Source: Martensiomyces pterosporus
Taxonomy: Eukaryota; Kickxellomycota; Kickxellomycetes; Kickxellales; Kickxellaceae
NCBI GenBank assembly: GCA_025201845.1
Contig: MU603960.1
Location: forward strand, 4,088 to 68,087
Direction of reading: 5' to 3'
DNA: 64,000 nt
Below, piece by piece: positions 47,801 to 56,814 of this stretch; position 1 is the stretch's first letter, and every line of letters starts with the position of its first letter. The position numbers and the translations under genes are program-made. A model generated the notes under the pieces. The model was not told the origin of the DNA, did no database searches, and worked only from the letters and a program-made list of their open reading frames with translations.

Positions 47801-49872
47801 TTGCACGGTGGTGGCTCTTCTGCACTCCCCCTTCCTGTTCGCAGTGGCAGCGACGGGGCACGGTTCCCAGGGAGCCAGGTCAGAATTGTCCACGTATCTC
47901 GGTGCAGCCCTTTGGCAGAATGGAAACAGCCAGCAGAAAAGATGTGCTCGAGTCACCCCACCCAAACCGCCTCTCCCCACCAGGCCTGGGAGCAAAACCA
48001 ATAAGAGGACCACATACCCTTGCCGATCCAGCAGACAAGAATAGCCGCCGTCGCTGCTGGTGCGGAGCTGCTGGGTTGGGCTCTGCGTGTCCACTCCGCC
48101 GCCTTTCCCAGTCGGGAAGTGTGCTTCCATTACACAGCGAGAGACGATCCCAATCCCGCGCTTGTCCCCACCACGCCAGCGCCATAGGCAAGCAGCAAAA
48201 GAATGCATGGGCTAGTGTAGCGATTGTATATTTACAGGTCTGTGGTTTGGGCTACAAGGACAGAATTGGATGGAAAGCACCGCCGATAGGAGCGCGGCAG
48301 CTCTCGGTTGTCTCCAAAGGAAAGCGGGCTCGAGCACAACAATGCACCGACGCCCCCGAGCTCTGCCTCGCATCCTGTCTGTGTGGCCCACAGCTGCCAC
48401 TGCGGTTCACAGCAGCACCATGCTTTACGTGGCTCTCACGCTCAACGCAGAGCGCAGAGAGCTGCAGGCAAAAGCGATTCCCCTGCTTCTCGCCTCCTTG
48501 AACGAGAGGGCGAGCGGGATTGCTTAAATTGGCGGGCAATTCAAGATGCCTTTGCGCTGCGGTCTCTTGTCTCTCCTGCCGATATTCCCCCGTTTCCTGA
48601 TAAAATAGAAAGTGCGCGCGGATTCTGGGTGCATAGAAAACCTTTCCTCGCTCTGTTTCTTTGCTGTTTTGTTAATAGTGCTATTTCTTACCTCCTCTCC
48701 CCGCCTATTCCACATCCTCCTTTCTCGTTGCCCCCCTCGCATCGCTACCAGCTGGCCGCGCCAACAGATAGAATACCCGAGCCCGCCTTCCAGCAAATAT
48801 AGACAGACTAGACAGGTCACTTGCACAGACCGCCTCCGCCGCTAATACAAAAAGAGTAAGTATTAGGAGCAGGCGAACAATCACGTTCACTCAAACAGAT
48901 CCCTCCTTCCTTGTGAGACAGCCTTGAAACAGCAAAGCGCGTCGCTTGCATGTGAAATCCAACCCGATTCCAGTCGCTGGGCAGCAGGCTCTGTGGGTGC
49001 GTGTGATCCCCTGCTTCCATTTGGCCTTTCCTTTTCTTTCCTTTGCTGCCGTGGCATCAGAGCCATGTCCACCCGCTCGAGCCCTGGTGCGTCTTCCTAT
49101 TTTAGGACCAGCTTGCGCCTCGCATGTCCGCGTGTGTCGGGGCTCTGGCTCTGGGACAAAATAACTTTCACGTTCTCCACAAAGCAGCATCGTGCGCCTC
49201 GAGCTGGCACAATGATTCTCCTCCCGCGATGGCGTGTGTCAATGCAGCAGGGCGGGCGATGGTGCAGCCAAACCACACCTGGAAAGCAAGTGGTTGGAGG
49301 GAGGTGGGACTGCTAAACGCTGGCGGAGGAGACTCCAGGGGCTGGCACCACACGGAACATCAATGGACCAGCCAACCGCCCATTGTCTGTTTATTTGTGT
49401 TCATATGCCTGAGCATGTGCCTGTCCCTCTTCTCCTTCTCCTGCACGACAATCAGTCGTCGCCCTCCATGGCTTCCGCTTTCGCTGAGCACGCTGTTGCG
49501 AGAGCTGGCTGTGCTGCGCGTGGTCATGGCAGCGCCAAAGAATACGTGTACACGAAAAAGGGGATTGCCCATGCGGGGGAGGCACTGCCCGCCAATAATC
49601 GACAGGTCAGAAAAGTTTGCCAGCTAAATGCTGCCTCTGCGTCGGTCGAGTGCCTGCGGCAGCGGAGTGGGTCTGTGTGCATACACTCCTTCAGCATAAT
49701 AGCAAGCAGCCCTGCTGCCCGCCCACCCACCTATCCGACCCACCCCCTCTTGTGCTGCTGCTCGCCTCCTGTGCCAGCTGGCAGAAACAAATTACTATTT
49801 TGGACAGCTCATCCACCTTTGCTACTACTTTTTTCTCCATCCCGTTGCCGCACCGATTGCAAAGCAGCTCGG
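44748..49872. other. Gene-free stretch of about 5.1 kb
   Basis: Many short frames exist on both strands, but none has recognisable composition, a TATA box at the usual distance or family motifs. Notable content: a CAG run at 44851, clusters of ACATGT/TGTACAT words near 46757-46830 and 47265-47300, and pyrimidine-rich tracts near 49430 and 49720. It may be an extended promoter of the MFS gene, decayed mobile DNA, or a site of non-coding transcripts. Nothing can be asserted. Confidence 0.4.
44851..44877. repeat. (CAG)9 trinucleotide run
   Basis: Nine CAG units, non-coding here, upstream of the GPI-anchored protein gene. Confidence 0.9.
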
Positions 49873-49881
49873 TATATATAA
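49873..49881 (+). promoter_or_regulatory. TATA box of the MFS transporter gene
   Basis: TATATATAA, about 250 bases upstream of the ATG at 50124, followed by a C/T-rich leader. Confidence 0.55.
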
Positions 49882-50123
49882 TCGTCTTTTCCTGGCACTC
49901 CCCCTCTACCTCTGCACCTTCTCCATCCCAGCCTCCTTGTTTGTTCATTGACTGGTTCTGAGAATCGCTCACAATCATAATATTCGCCCCTCCCTCTGCA
50001 CATATAATATCCACCTCCCAGTTGCTGACAGCGCCCTATACACAGCCTCCACAATCTAATTTTGGTATCCCCACGCACATATATTTATCCTATTCCTGAG
50101 CAGGGTAGTCCGTGAGCCAGAAA

Positions 50124-52711
50124 ATGTCGTCCTCCACGCATCGCACCGTTGAGGCCGAGGAGAACAACCTTTCTCTGGACGAGAAGAACCAGGCAATCAT
50201 TGAGCACGCCGTTGCCCGCGTCTCCAAGCCCAAGCTCATCGCCTTCTACCTCGGGTAAGTATTTTCTCCATCCTCAGCTGATTGCCCTCACCTCCTTTCT
50301 GCGCGCTCAGTTGTCCACTCCGCGCCCCTCACATGCGCTTGCAATCTGCACTCATTCTGCTCTAGGCGTGTGATCTCAATTGTCATCCCCCTCCTCCTCC
50401 TTGTCCTATGCCTGCGTGCGTGCAGTAGCAGAGGTGTGGAAATTGATATCAGACGAGCAAAAAGCAGCTGAGTGTATATCGCGTTTACTGTGGGATAGTG
50501 CCTGTGAGCCAGCGTCCGAGTTTGCTTCGCCCCGTTTCTGGTTCACACGCATGCTCCCTGTGCAGTACTACTAGCTGCTAGTACCAGGATGAGCCTCAGC
50601 GTGCTCATCTGAGCCACACCTGACATGGTGCTAGTGTGGCACTCATTTCTGCTCTCTCGCGAGTAACTGCTCAAGAAGCAGAAAAAGAAAGCGGGTGTAT
50701 TTTACTGCCAGGCAGCTCCGCGGTGCTTTACTGCTCCTTCTGCGCCTTCCCCCACCCTTCTGCGCCACCGTGTCCTAAATCTGTGGTGTAGAAAATGGCA
50801 GCATTTGGGCGTCTGCTTTCGCTCTCTGCAGGGCTGTGACCGCTTTTGCCTCGGCCTTGAATCAAAGGCATGCGGCGACATATGAGAAGCGACGCCCATG
50901 AAGAGTGCATTGGCCGCGCGCACGAACCCACGGCATCTACAAATCCGTTTTTTTTTAAGCTGGCACATATGACACTACTGCTGTTGTTGACAGCTGTAAA
51001 TCCCGCTCTTTGCACGGATTTCCATGACGGAGAGCAGCCTGCCAATGTCCTCTTGGCTAATGCGCCTTCACATGCCTGCAATCGCCAGTGTATGTGCTTG
51101 TCCTGGATGATCTTGTGCATTGTGCACAGCGCTAATCCCCCACCCATGTGCCTCTCTTAAAACGCTGTCTGCTAAATCGCCCCCATTGCTTCAAACCCAC
51201 CACACATGCCAGCGTTTAGGTCAATTGTCTCGATCTTCGCCGTCAGCTACCAGACTGTTGTCCCCGCGTCGTTCTTCATCCAGGCCGTCGAGCCCTGGGG
51301 CGTCGATGTGAGCTCGCTATGGATGCTTGCCGCCTATCTGCTCGGCTATGTGGCCTTCCTCCTGCCTGCCTTCCGCATCTCCGAGATGACCGGCCGTCTG
51401 GCATCCTTCTGGTTCGGCATCGTTGTCTTTGTCGTCTTCACAGGAATCGCCGGCCAGGCCTCGTCTGCCCGCTCGTTCGCCATCTTCCGCGCCTTCCAGG
51501 GAATCGGCGCGGCCTTCATCGCGGCCATGTCGTTCCTCGTCATCTCAACCAACACGTCGACCAGAAGCCGCTCCCTCTATACCGGCGGCCTGTGCGCGGC
51601 TCAGCTCTTCGGCGTCGGCGTTGCCCACATGATCGGCGGACAGCTGGCGATGGACGGCAAGTTCCGCTGGTCCATCTACCTTGCAGCCCCTCTGATGGCC
51701 GCCCCTGCCATCCTGTGCCTGCCTGCCCTCCTTGCTGACAAGAAGCCCGTGCGCACAGAGTCGATTGCCACCCGCGTTCTGCACTTCGACTATGCTGGTG
51801 TGTTCCTCCTCTTCGGCACCGTCCTGATGCTGACCATCGGCCTGGTGTTCGGCGGCAATGAGCACAAGTGGAACTCGGCCATGGTCGTCTGCCTCATCGT
51901 CTTTGGCGTCGTCAACCTGGTGGTCTTCCTCCTGTGGGAGAAGTACGCTGCCAAGCGCCCGATCTTCAACGTCAAATGGCTGCATGAGCACAACCTGCAG
52001 ATCAGCGTCGTCAGCATCCTCTTCATCTCGATCGTGTTCTTCGCCCACTCGGTCTACGTGCCCATCCTCTACCTCACCGTGCGCCTCGAGAAGACCGATG
52101 TTGCTGGCCGCAGCACCGCTGCCTACTGGGGCACCGGCATGGGCGCTGCCCTCCTCTCGGGCCTGATCATCCGCCACAAGTCCAACGCTGCCCGTCCGCT
52201 GGTGTGGGCCGGTCTCGTCATCAGCATGATCTTCTCGGGTCTCTACTACACCATCCCGCTGAAGGAGAACGACACAAAGGAGCACGCATTCTACGCTCTG
52301 GCTGGCCTCGGTCTGGGCCTCGCCTACCCCGGAGTCTCGTACATTGCGCAGATCACTGTGCCCACCGAGGAAGTCGGTGGTGCCGCCGTTATCAGCCACT
52401 TCCTGTCGATCGTTGGCGGCATGCTGGGGCTTATCCTGTACCAGGCGTGCCTGAAGAGCAGGCTGATCCACAACCTGGATGCCGTTTTTGCCTCAAACTC
52501 CTTCCTCTCGGCGTTTAACATCCGCACGATGGACATCGCCGGTCTCGAGACAGCCGCAAAGCCCATGCTTGTATACGTGCCTGAGCTGGCGGACAAGATC
52601 GGGCAGAAGATGATCGACTCCCTGCATACCACCTACATCCTCTCTGTTCCCTTCCTTGGCTTTGCTCTGCTCACCACTTTCCTGTACAAGCACAAGCATG
52701 CCGAGCACTAA
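50124..52711 (+). CDS. Major facilitator superfamily transporter, DHA2-like (two exons, long intron)
   Basis: Exon 1 is 50124-50254 and exon 2 is 51220-52711. Donor GTAAGT at 50255 and acceptor TTTAG ending 51219 split a Gly codon and join FYLG to SIVSIFAV in frame, giving 540 residues. The cytosolic N-terminus (MSSSTHRTVEAEENNLSLDE) is followed by roughly 12-14 membrane segments. The MFS loop motif is seen as FRISEMTGRLASFW, and AFQGIGAAFIAAMSFLVIS resembles the fourth-helix region of drug:H+ antiporters. The layout suggests a DHA2-type 14-helix exporter, but the substrate is unknown. The intron is 965 bases, far longer than any other here, and holds predicted hairpins. Confidence 0.85.
50565..50645 (+). 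ncRNA. Candidate structured RNA in the MFS intron (three consecutive hairpins)
   Basis: Three hairpins follow each other inside the intron. (1) TACTAG/CTAGTA, 50569-50583, with a 3-base loop. (2) GATGAGC/GCTCATC, a perfect 7-bp stem at 50588-50609 with an 8-base loop. (3) GCCACAC/GTGTGGC, a 7-bp stem at 50613-50640, extendable by TGAG/CTCA across a two-base bulge. The third loop can pair alternatively (CACC with GGTG). Words such as CTGAG and ACCTGA recall thiamine riboswitches, but the rest of that consensus is missing. Not a recognised RNA class. Confidence 0.3.
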
Positions 52712-53459
52712 GCGCGCGCTTGCTTTCCTACCGTCAATGTGTTGTTCTGTACTCGCTTTTATGTTGTTCTGTACTCGCTTTTGTGTTGTTTGCTAGTCAG
52801 TTTCCCCTGTCGAGGGGGTCTTAATTAGGCGTTGCCATTTAATCGCGTACCTTGCACACATTCCCATCTTTTGTCTATCTTTGCCAATATCTATATACAT
52901 AACTTAATACCCAAACTAAAGATGCGGAGGAGTTGGGCTGCCATCACATGCACCTGTTCGAGCAGGTGGTGCATTTCTCCTTCTCGCAGCACTGGCTTGC
53001 ACCAAATTTGATCAGGTTCAAATAGGGAAAGCATCGTTGTCTACCTACTTGCGCTTACCAACATGCTGGGAACCACCACCACCCCGCGAAAGCACGCACT
53101 TGATTTGGAGCAAAGGAGAGAATGGCTGAAGGGGGCGGCTGCGGAAAGCCGCGCCAATGGTGTTTGTGTCTACGATGTAGGTAAAGCGATGCGAGCCCTG
53201 TGTCATCAGCGACAGCATGTGTTTGGAGGGTGATGGCAGCCGGGCATACGAATGCACAAGCTCCTAACTGACTTGGGCAGGAAAAAAGGAAGCACCCTGT
53301 CAAACAAACAAAAAGCATTGCCAATGGGCTCTGTCGCCCCTTGAATACAGAGTCTGCTGCAGTCTCAACCTGCATGAGCAATGTTGCGGCTGAATAGGTG
53401 TTGCGCTTCCGCAGGGAGAGTATCTATTGCGTGTGCACTACAGCCAGATGATATTCGAG
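52712..53459. other. Intergenic 3' of the MFS gene, with a hairpin
   Basis: No gene. An imperfect inverted repeat at 52948-52974 (ATGCACCTG / CAGGTGGTGCAT, loop TTCGAG, one 3-base bulge) lies about 240 bases after the MFS stop. Confidence 0.5.
52740..52783. repeat. 22-base tandem repeat, two copies
   Basis: The unit starting TGTTGTTCTGTACTCG occurs at 52740-52761 and 52762-52783 and begins a third partial copy, in the MFS 3' untranslated region. Confidence 0.85.
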
Positions 53460-53467
53460 TATAAAAC
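53460..53467 (+). promoter_or_regulatory. TATA box of SGIG-family gene 1
   Basis: TATAAAAC, 97 bases upstream of the ATG at 53557. Confidence 0.6.
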
Positions 53468-53556
53468 ACAGTGACTGCGATCCAGCAAGAGGACATCAGT
53501 ATCCATCTACTCAAGCACACTTTCTATTGCCACACACGCAATCTTAAATCACTACC

Positions 53557-54018
53557 ATGGACCCCAGCTGCGCTCTCTCGCCGTCGTCTTCTGCTCCTCG
53601 CGCCGCCACATATGCACGCACTGAGGAGTACATAGTTCAATACAAGTACACCGAGCCCATCAACATTCCCAGACGCCGCAGCAGCCACGACAGGGTCATC
53701 CAACCTCAATCGCGAAGCGCTGCCATCGGCGGCTACATCAACATCAGCCGTGAATCGGGGATCGGCTGCAACCTCAGGGACAACAAGGACTCTGGCATAG
53801 GCAAAATATGCGTGACTGACAAGGAGATGAGCTCCTCTCCACGCCGCTTCTCGCTCAAGAGTGCTGTGTCGTTTGGCAGCAGGAACAGAAGAGACAGCAG
53901 CAGCAGCAGTCGTCGCAACTCTGACGTCTCATCGTCGTCGCTTTTCTCGCGCCGCCGCGACTCGGGTACCTCCACAGCATCCGACTCTTCGCACCATCAC
54001 CACAATTGGCACCTGTAA
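53557..54018 (+). CDS. SGIG-motif small disordered protein, paralogue 1
   Basis: 153 residues, no signal peptide or membrane segment. It shares with the genes at 54803 and 56277 a core of about 45 residues: RVIQP, RSAAIGGYIN, ESGIGCNLR, DSGIGKIC, then RRFSLK. The tail is a Ser/Arg-rich stretch with several RRxS sites (RRDS, RRNS, RRRDS), the consensus of PKA and related basic-directed kinases, and ends HHHHNWHL. The N-terminal half also has RRRSS. Composition predicts disorder. Function unknown; TATA-driven expression and phosphosite density suggest a regulated stress or developmental protein. Distant resemblance to the GRGG repeats of DUF3602/Par32 proteins is possible but unproven. Confidence 0.7.
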   Translation: MDPSCALSPSSSAPRAATYARTEEYIVQYKYTEPINIPRRRSSHDRVIQPQSRSAAIGGYINISRESGIGCNLRDNKDSGIGKICVTDKEMSSSPRRFSLKSAVSFGSRNRRDSSSSSRRNSDVSSSSLFSRRRDSGTSTASDSSHHHHNWHL

Positions 54019-54713
54019 AAGTAGCCCAGTCAGCCATACTGCGCGTTCTCTTTTGTATGCATATAAAGCCAGCTACCTGCCTCAGCACCACAAGCAGCCA
54101 CAAGAGCAGGCGCAAGCGCTGGATAGCCCCACTGTGCGCACATACTCCAGGCCACTGCCCAAGGCCCTGTTTCACCTGGTCGCCACAGATACCGACAACA
54201 CTCAGTGACTGGCAGTCAACTGGCCAATGTCTGAGGGCTTGAGTGGACAGAGCCGTTCGAGAAAGGCAGCTAATCGAGGGCGTCTGAATCAGGAACCCGC
54301 ACAGTGGAAAGCGAGGTGCCAAGTGAAGGCCATTGGGGAGGTGTGCAGGCCATCTCCTCCCTTTACTGACACATTGGCGTTTTGCTTCCATCTTAATGGA
54401 GGTTTGACTATGGAGTTGGCGAGGGAATAGCGCAGATTTGGATTGTCCATGCAACAATCGGAATTGCCCAGCTGTTAAATTAGTAATATGGGCAGACCTG
54501 AGCGAGGGTGGCAGCGGCGGAGTATATGTTTTCCCCTGCCAGGGACTTCCTGGCGCCATGCTGTATGCAACTGCTGCCTGATTGTCTCTGACAAATCCAA
54601 AAGCGCAAACGCAGCCTTGCATCAGCAGGTTCAGACGAAAGCCAACCAAACAAAGTGCCTGAATGCAGCACATCCGCGCTGAGATGAGGTAAGGGGCCTT
54701 GGGAGGCTTCGGC
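54019..54713. other. Intergenic between SGIG genes 1 and 2
   Basis: Contains a CATATAAAG word near 54060 and a 67-codon frame at 54227-54430 with no supporting signal. No gene called. Confidence 0.4.
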
Positions 54714-54721
54714 TATAAAAG
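54714..54721 (+). promoter_or_regulatory. TATA box of SGIG-family gene 2
   Basis: TATAAAAG, 89 bases upstream of the ATG at 54803. Confidence 0.65.
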
Positions 54722-54802
54722 AACACATAGCCGCTGGCACTGCAAGGTCCACTTCTTCACTCCAAGCACACAACGCAAATACCAAACAACTCTGCCTCAG
54801 CA

Positions 54803-55135
54803 ATGAACGCCAACAGCCCTCTTTCGTCTTCTCCCGCCCAGGCCATCGCAGGGGATTTGGTCGTCAGCTACAGACATGCAGAAGAACCCACCGCCACACC
54901 TCACCGTCGCAGCAGCCGTGTGGTCCAGCCCCGGACCCGTAGTGCCGGCATCGGCGGATACACAAACGTCCATCGCGACTCTGGAATCGGAGGTCATATC
55001 AGGGAGCGCAGGGACTCGGGCATGGGCAAGGTCTGCCTCGCCAGCAGTGAGCCGTCGCTTCCACGCAGCTTCTCGTTCAAGCGTGTCATGGAATTTGCCA
55101 ACACGCGTCGCAGCTCGACAGCTTCCCAGGACTAG
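54803..55135 (+). CDS. SGIG-motif small disordered protein, paralogue 2
   Basis: 110 residues, the shortest of the three and closest to the minimal form. Starts MNANSPLSSSPAQ, similar to paralogue 3. Core: HRRSSRVVQP, RSAGIGGYTN, RDSGIGGHIRERR, DSGMGKVC, then RSFSFKR and a short tail NTRRSSTASQD. Three SGIG/SGMG-type repeats are spaced about 14 residues apart. RRSS sites flank the core on both sides. Intronless, same strand as its paralogues. Function unknown. Confidence 0.7.
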   Translation: MNANSPLSSSPAQAIAGDLVVSYRHAEEPTATPHRRSSRVVQPRTRSAGIGGYTNVHRDSGIGGHIRERRDSGMGKVCLASSEPSLPRSFSFKRVMEFANTRRSSTASQD

Positions 55136-56118
55136 CATTTGATACATGGACGCACTTCCACCGCTGCTTCCAGCAGCTTTTCTTCTTACCGCTTTCTCCA
55201 GTGTAATTATACAGCATCCCTGCCATTTGTTTCGGATAGGATTTCGAACAGAGGCATTTGCAAACCAGCACACATCCATGCATGAGTGAGCCACCTGTCT
55301 GGAGCTGTGCAGTCGTCTTCACAGTGCGCTCAAGTGATGCACAGGCTCTATGCTCCAAGAGAAAATGGTGTTTGCTGCTGGAAGGGACTGTCACTAGCGT
55401 GTTCCTAACAGCGTTTCAGGCCCACAGCATGAGCCATGCAGGCTGTCCCAAACGCGATCGCTATCAAAAGGCAGCGATGCCAGGCCCCAAAGCGTCTTGA
55501 GGAGACAGAGCAGCTCCTCCGATCGATGCGATAAACGCTCGGCAGCTCCAAATCAGGACACGTCGACAATGCAGACACCCTTGTCGTTGTTTCAGGATAG
55601 CGGAATTGCTTTTAGAAAGTAGGCACTCCTGGACTGATTTGAAAGGAAAGGCTCTGATCGCGCAGCGGACCCCGATCTTGCGCAACAGTGACTGCCCTCC
55701 AATGCTCGCCCTGCTTGGGCATCGATGGGGAGCTGCAATAAGGAGGCGGTGGAATAGCGCAAAAGGCAAAGTCGTGTCGTGCGATGCACTCCACCTACTG
55801 GCTGGACCACACAGCCTGTATGAGGCCTTCCTTTCTTGGCTGCCTCGGTGCACAGTGCCTCCTCCTTCCCCACCACCGTCGCTAGGAGAGTGGTGTCGGC
55901 TCAGTTCCTCCTCGCCCGAGCAGCATTGCCCCCCGCTTTGCCTGGGCTCGCGTAGATGAATAATTTTTTTTTTTTGACAGCCAGGGCACGAGTGCAAACA
56001 GGGAAGCAAAAACAGAATGATGCAATGGCAGTGCCACAGCAAGGGCATTAGTGCCTGGTGCGTGTGCTCAAGTGGAAAACGAGTGTCCCTGGGGACACAG
56101 GCTGCTCTCCACGCCGCC
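55136..56118. other. Intergenic between SGIG genes 2 and 3
   Basis: No supportable gene. A run of about 14 T lies near 55962. Confidence 0.45.
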
Positions 56119-56126
56119 TATAAAAG
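56119..56126 (+). promoter_or_regulatory. TATA box of SGIG-family gene 3
   Basis: TATAAAAG, 158 bases upstream of the ATG at 56277. The leader contains a (CA)n run at about 56175-56193. Confidence 0.65.
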
Positions 56127-56276
56127 CCCCTCCATCTTCCATTCCTGCCTCTGCCTTCTACTCTCTCCTCCATTGCACACACACACACACACAGCACAGC
56201 GCATCTTCTGTTTGCTCGCACTGCACAAACACATTCATCTGCCTTTCACGCCTTGCTGATTTTCTGATACACAGCC

Positions 56277-56690
56277 ATGAACGCCAGCTACACACTCTCG
56301 TCTTCTCCCGATCAGGCCACTCCTGCCGACTTCATCATCCGGTACAAGCAAGCGCAGCCCGGCGAGATCACCTCGAACAAAAACAGCCGCGTGATTCAGC
56401 CTAGATCGCGCAGTGCGGGCATCGGCGGCTACAGCAACTTTTACCAGCAGTCAGGCATTGGCGGCCACATCAAGGAGCGCAAGGACTCGGGGATAGGCAA
56501 GGTTTGCCTGCCTGACGAGGACTCTGAGTCCGGGTCCGGTGCGCGCAGGTTCTCGTTCAGGCGGATAGTGTCCATGACCAACGTCGCCAGCCTTCGTCGC
56601 GGCTCGCAGGCCTCGCAGGCCTCACAGGCATCCAAAGCATCGCAGACCTCACAGGCATCCAAAGCATCGCAGGAGGGCTCCCAAGAGTAG
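56277..56690 (+). CDS. SGIG-motif small disordered protein, paralogue 3
   Basis: 137 residues. Starts MNASYTLSSSPDQATPADF. Core: SRVIQPRSRSAGIGGYSN, QSGIGGHIKERKDSGIGK, VCLPDED, then ARRFSFRR. LRRGS near residue 107 is a near-ideal PKA site. The C-terminus is a low-complexity run of SQA/SKA units (coded partly by a 27-base repeat with 25-base identical blocks at 56621 and 56648). No signal peptide. It is separated from the convergent BRAP2/ETP1 gene by 124 bases. Confidence 0.7.
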   Translation: MNASYTLSSSPDQATPADFIIRYKQAQPGEITSNKNSRVIQPRSRSAGIGGYSNFYQQSGIGGHIKERKDSGIGKVCLPDEDSESGSGARRFSFRRIVSMTNVASLRRGSQASQASQASKASQTSQASKASQEGSQE

Positions 56691-56814
56691 AGCCACACTG
56701 CGCACGCATGTCCTCTTTCTAGTAGTCACACTTTCTCCACGTTTCTACTGTGTATTAATACCATTCGGCTAACCACCACAAACCAGAGCAGGGGGTGCTT
56801 AGAAGAGAGGGGCG

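Noticed and set aside
47782..48501. 239-codon frame in the gene-free stretch
   Set aside because: Random-like composition rich in Ser/Arg/Cys/Pro, no promoter at the usual distance, no motif.
50585..50612. Box C/D snoRNA in the MFS intron
   Set aside because: GATGA-like and CTGA words exist, but only about 20 bases apart, too close, with no terminal stem and guide pair.
50580..50645. Thiamine pyrophosphate riboswitch in the MFS intron
   Set aside because: CTGAG and ACCTGA words are present, but the downstream GGATAATGCC and GCG-AGGGA parts of the consensus are missing.
52990..53035. tRNA gene suggested by GGTTCAAAT
   Set aside because: The B-box-like word lacks the terminal C and no A box or cloverleaf can be drawn. 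No tRNA was found anywhere in the window.
54227..54430. 67-codon frame after a CATATAAAG word near 54060
   Set aside because: Spacing to the TATA-like word is loose, composition is not protein-like and it is unrelated to the neighbouring SGIG family.
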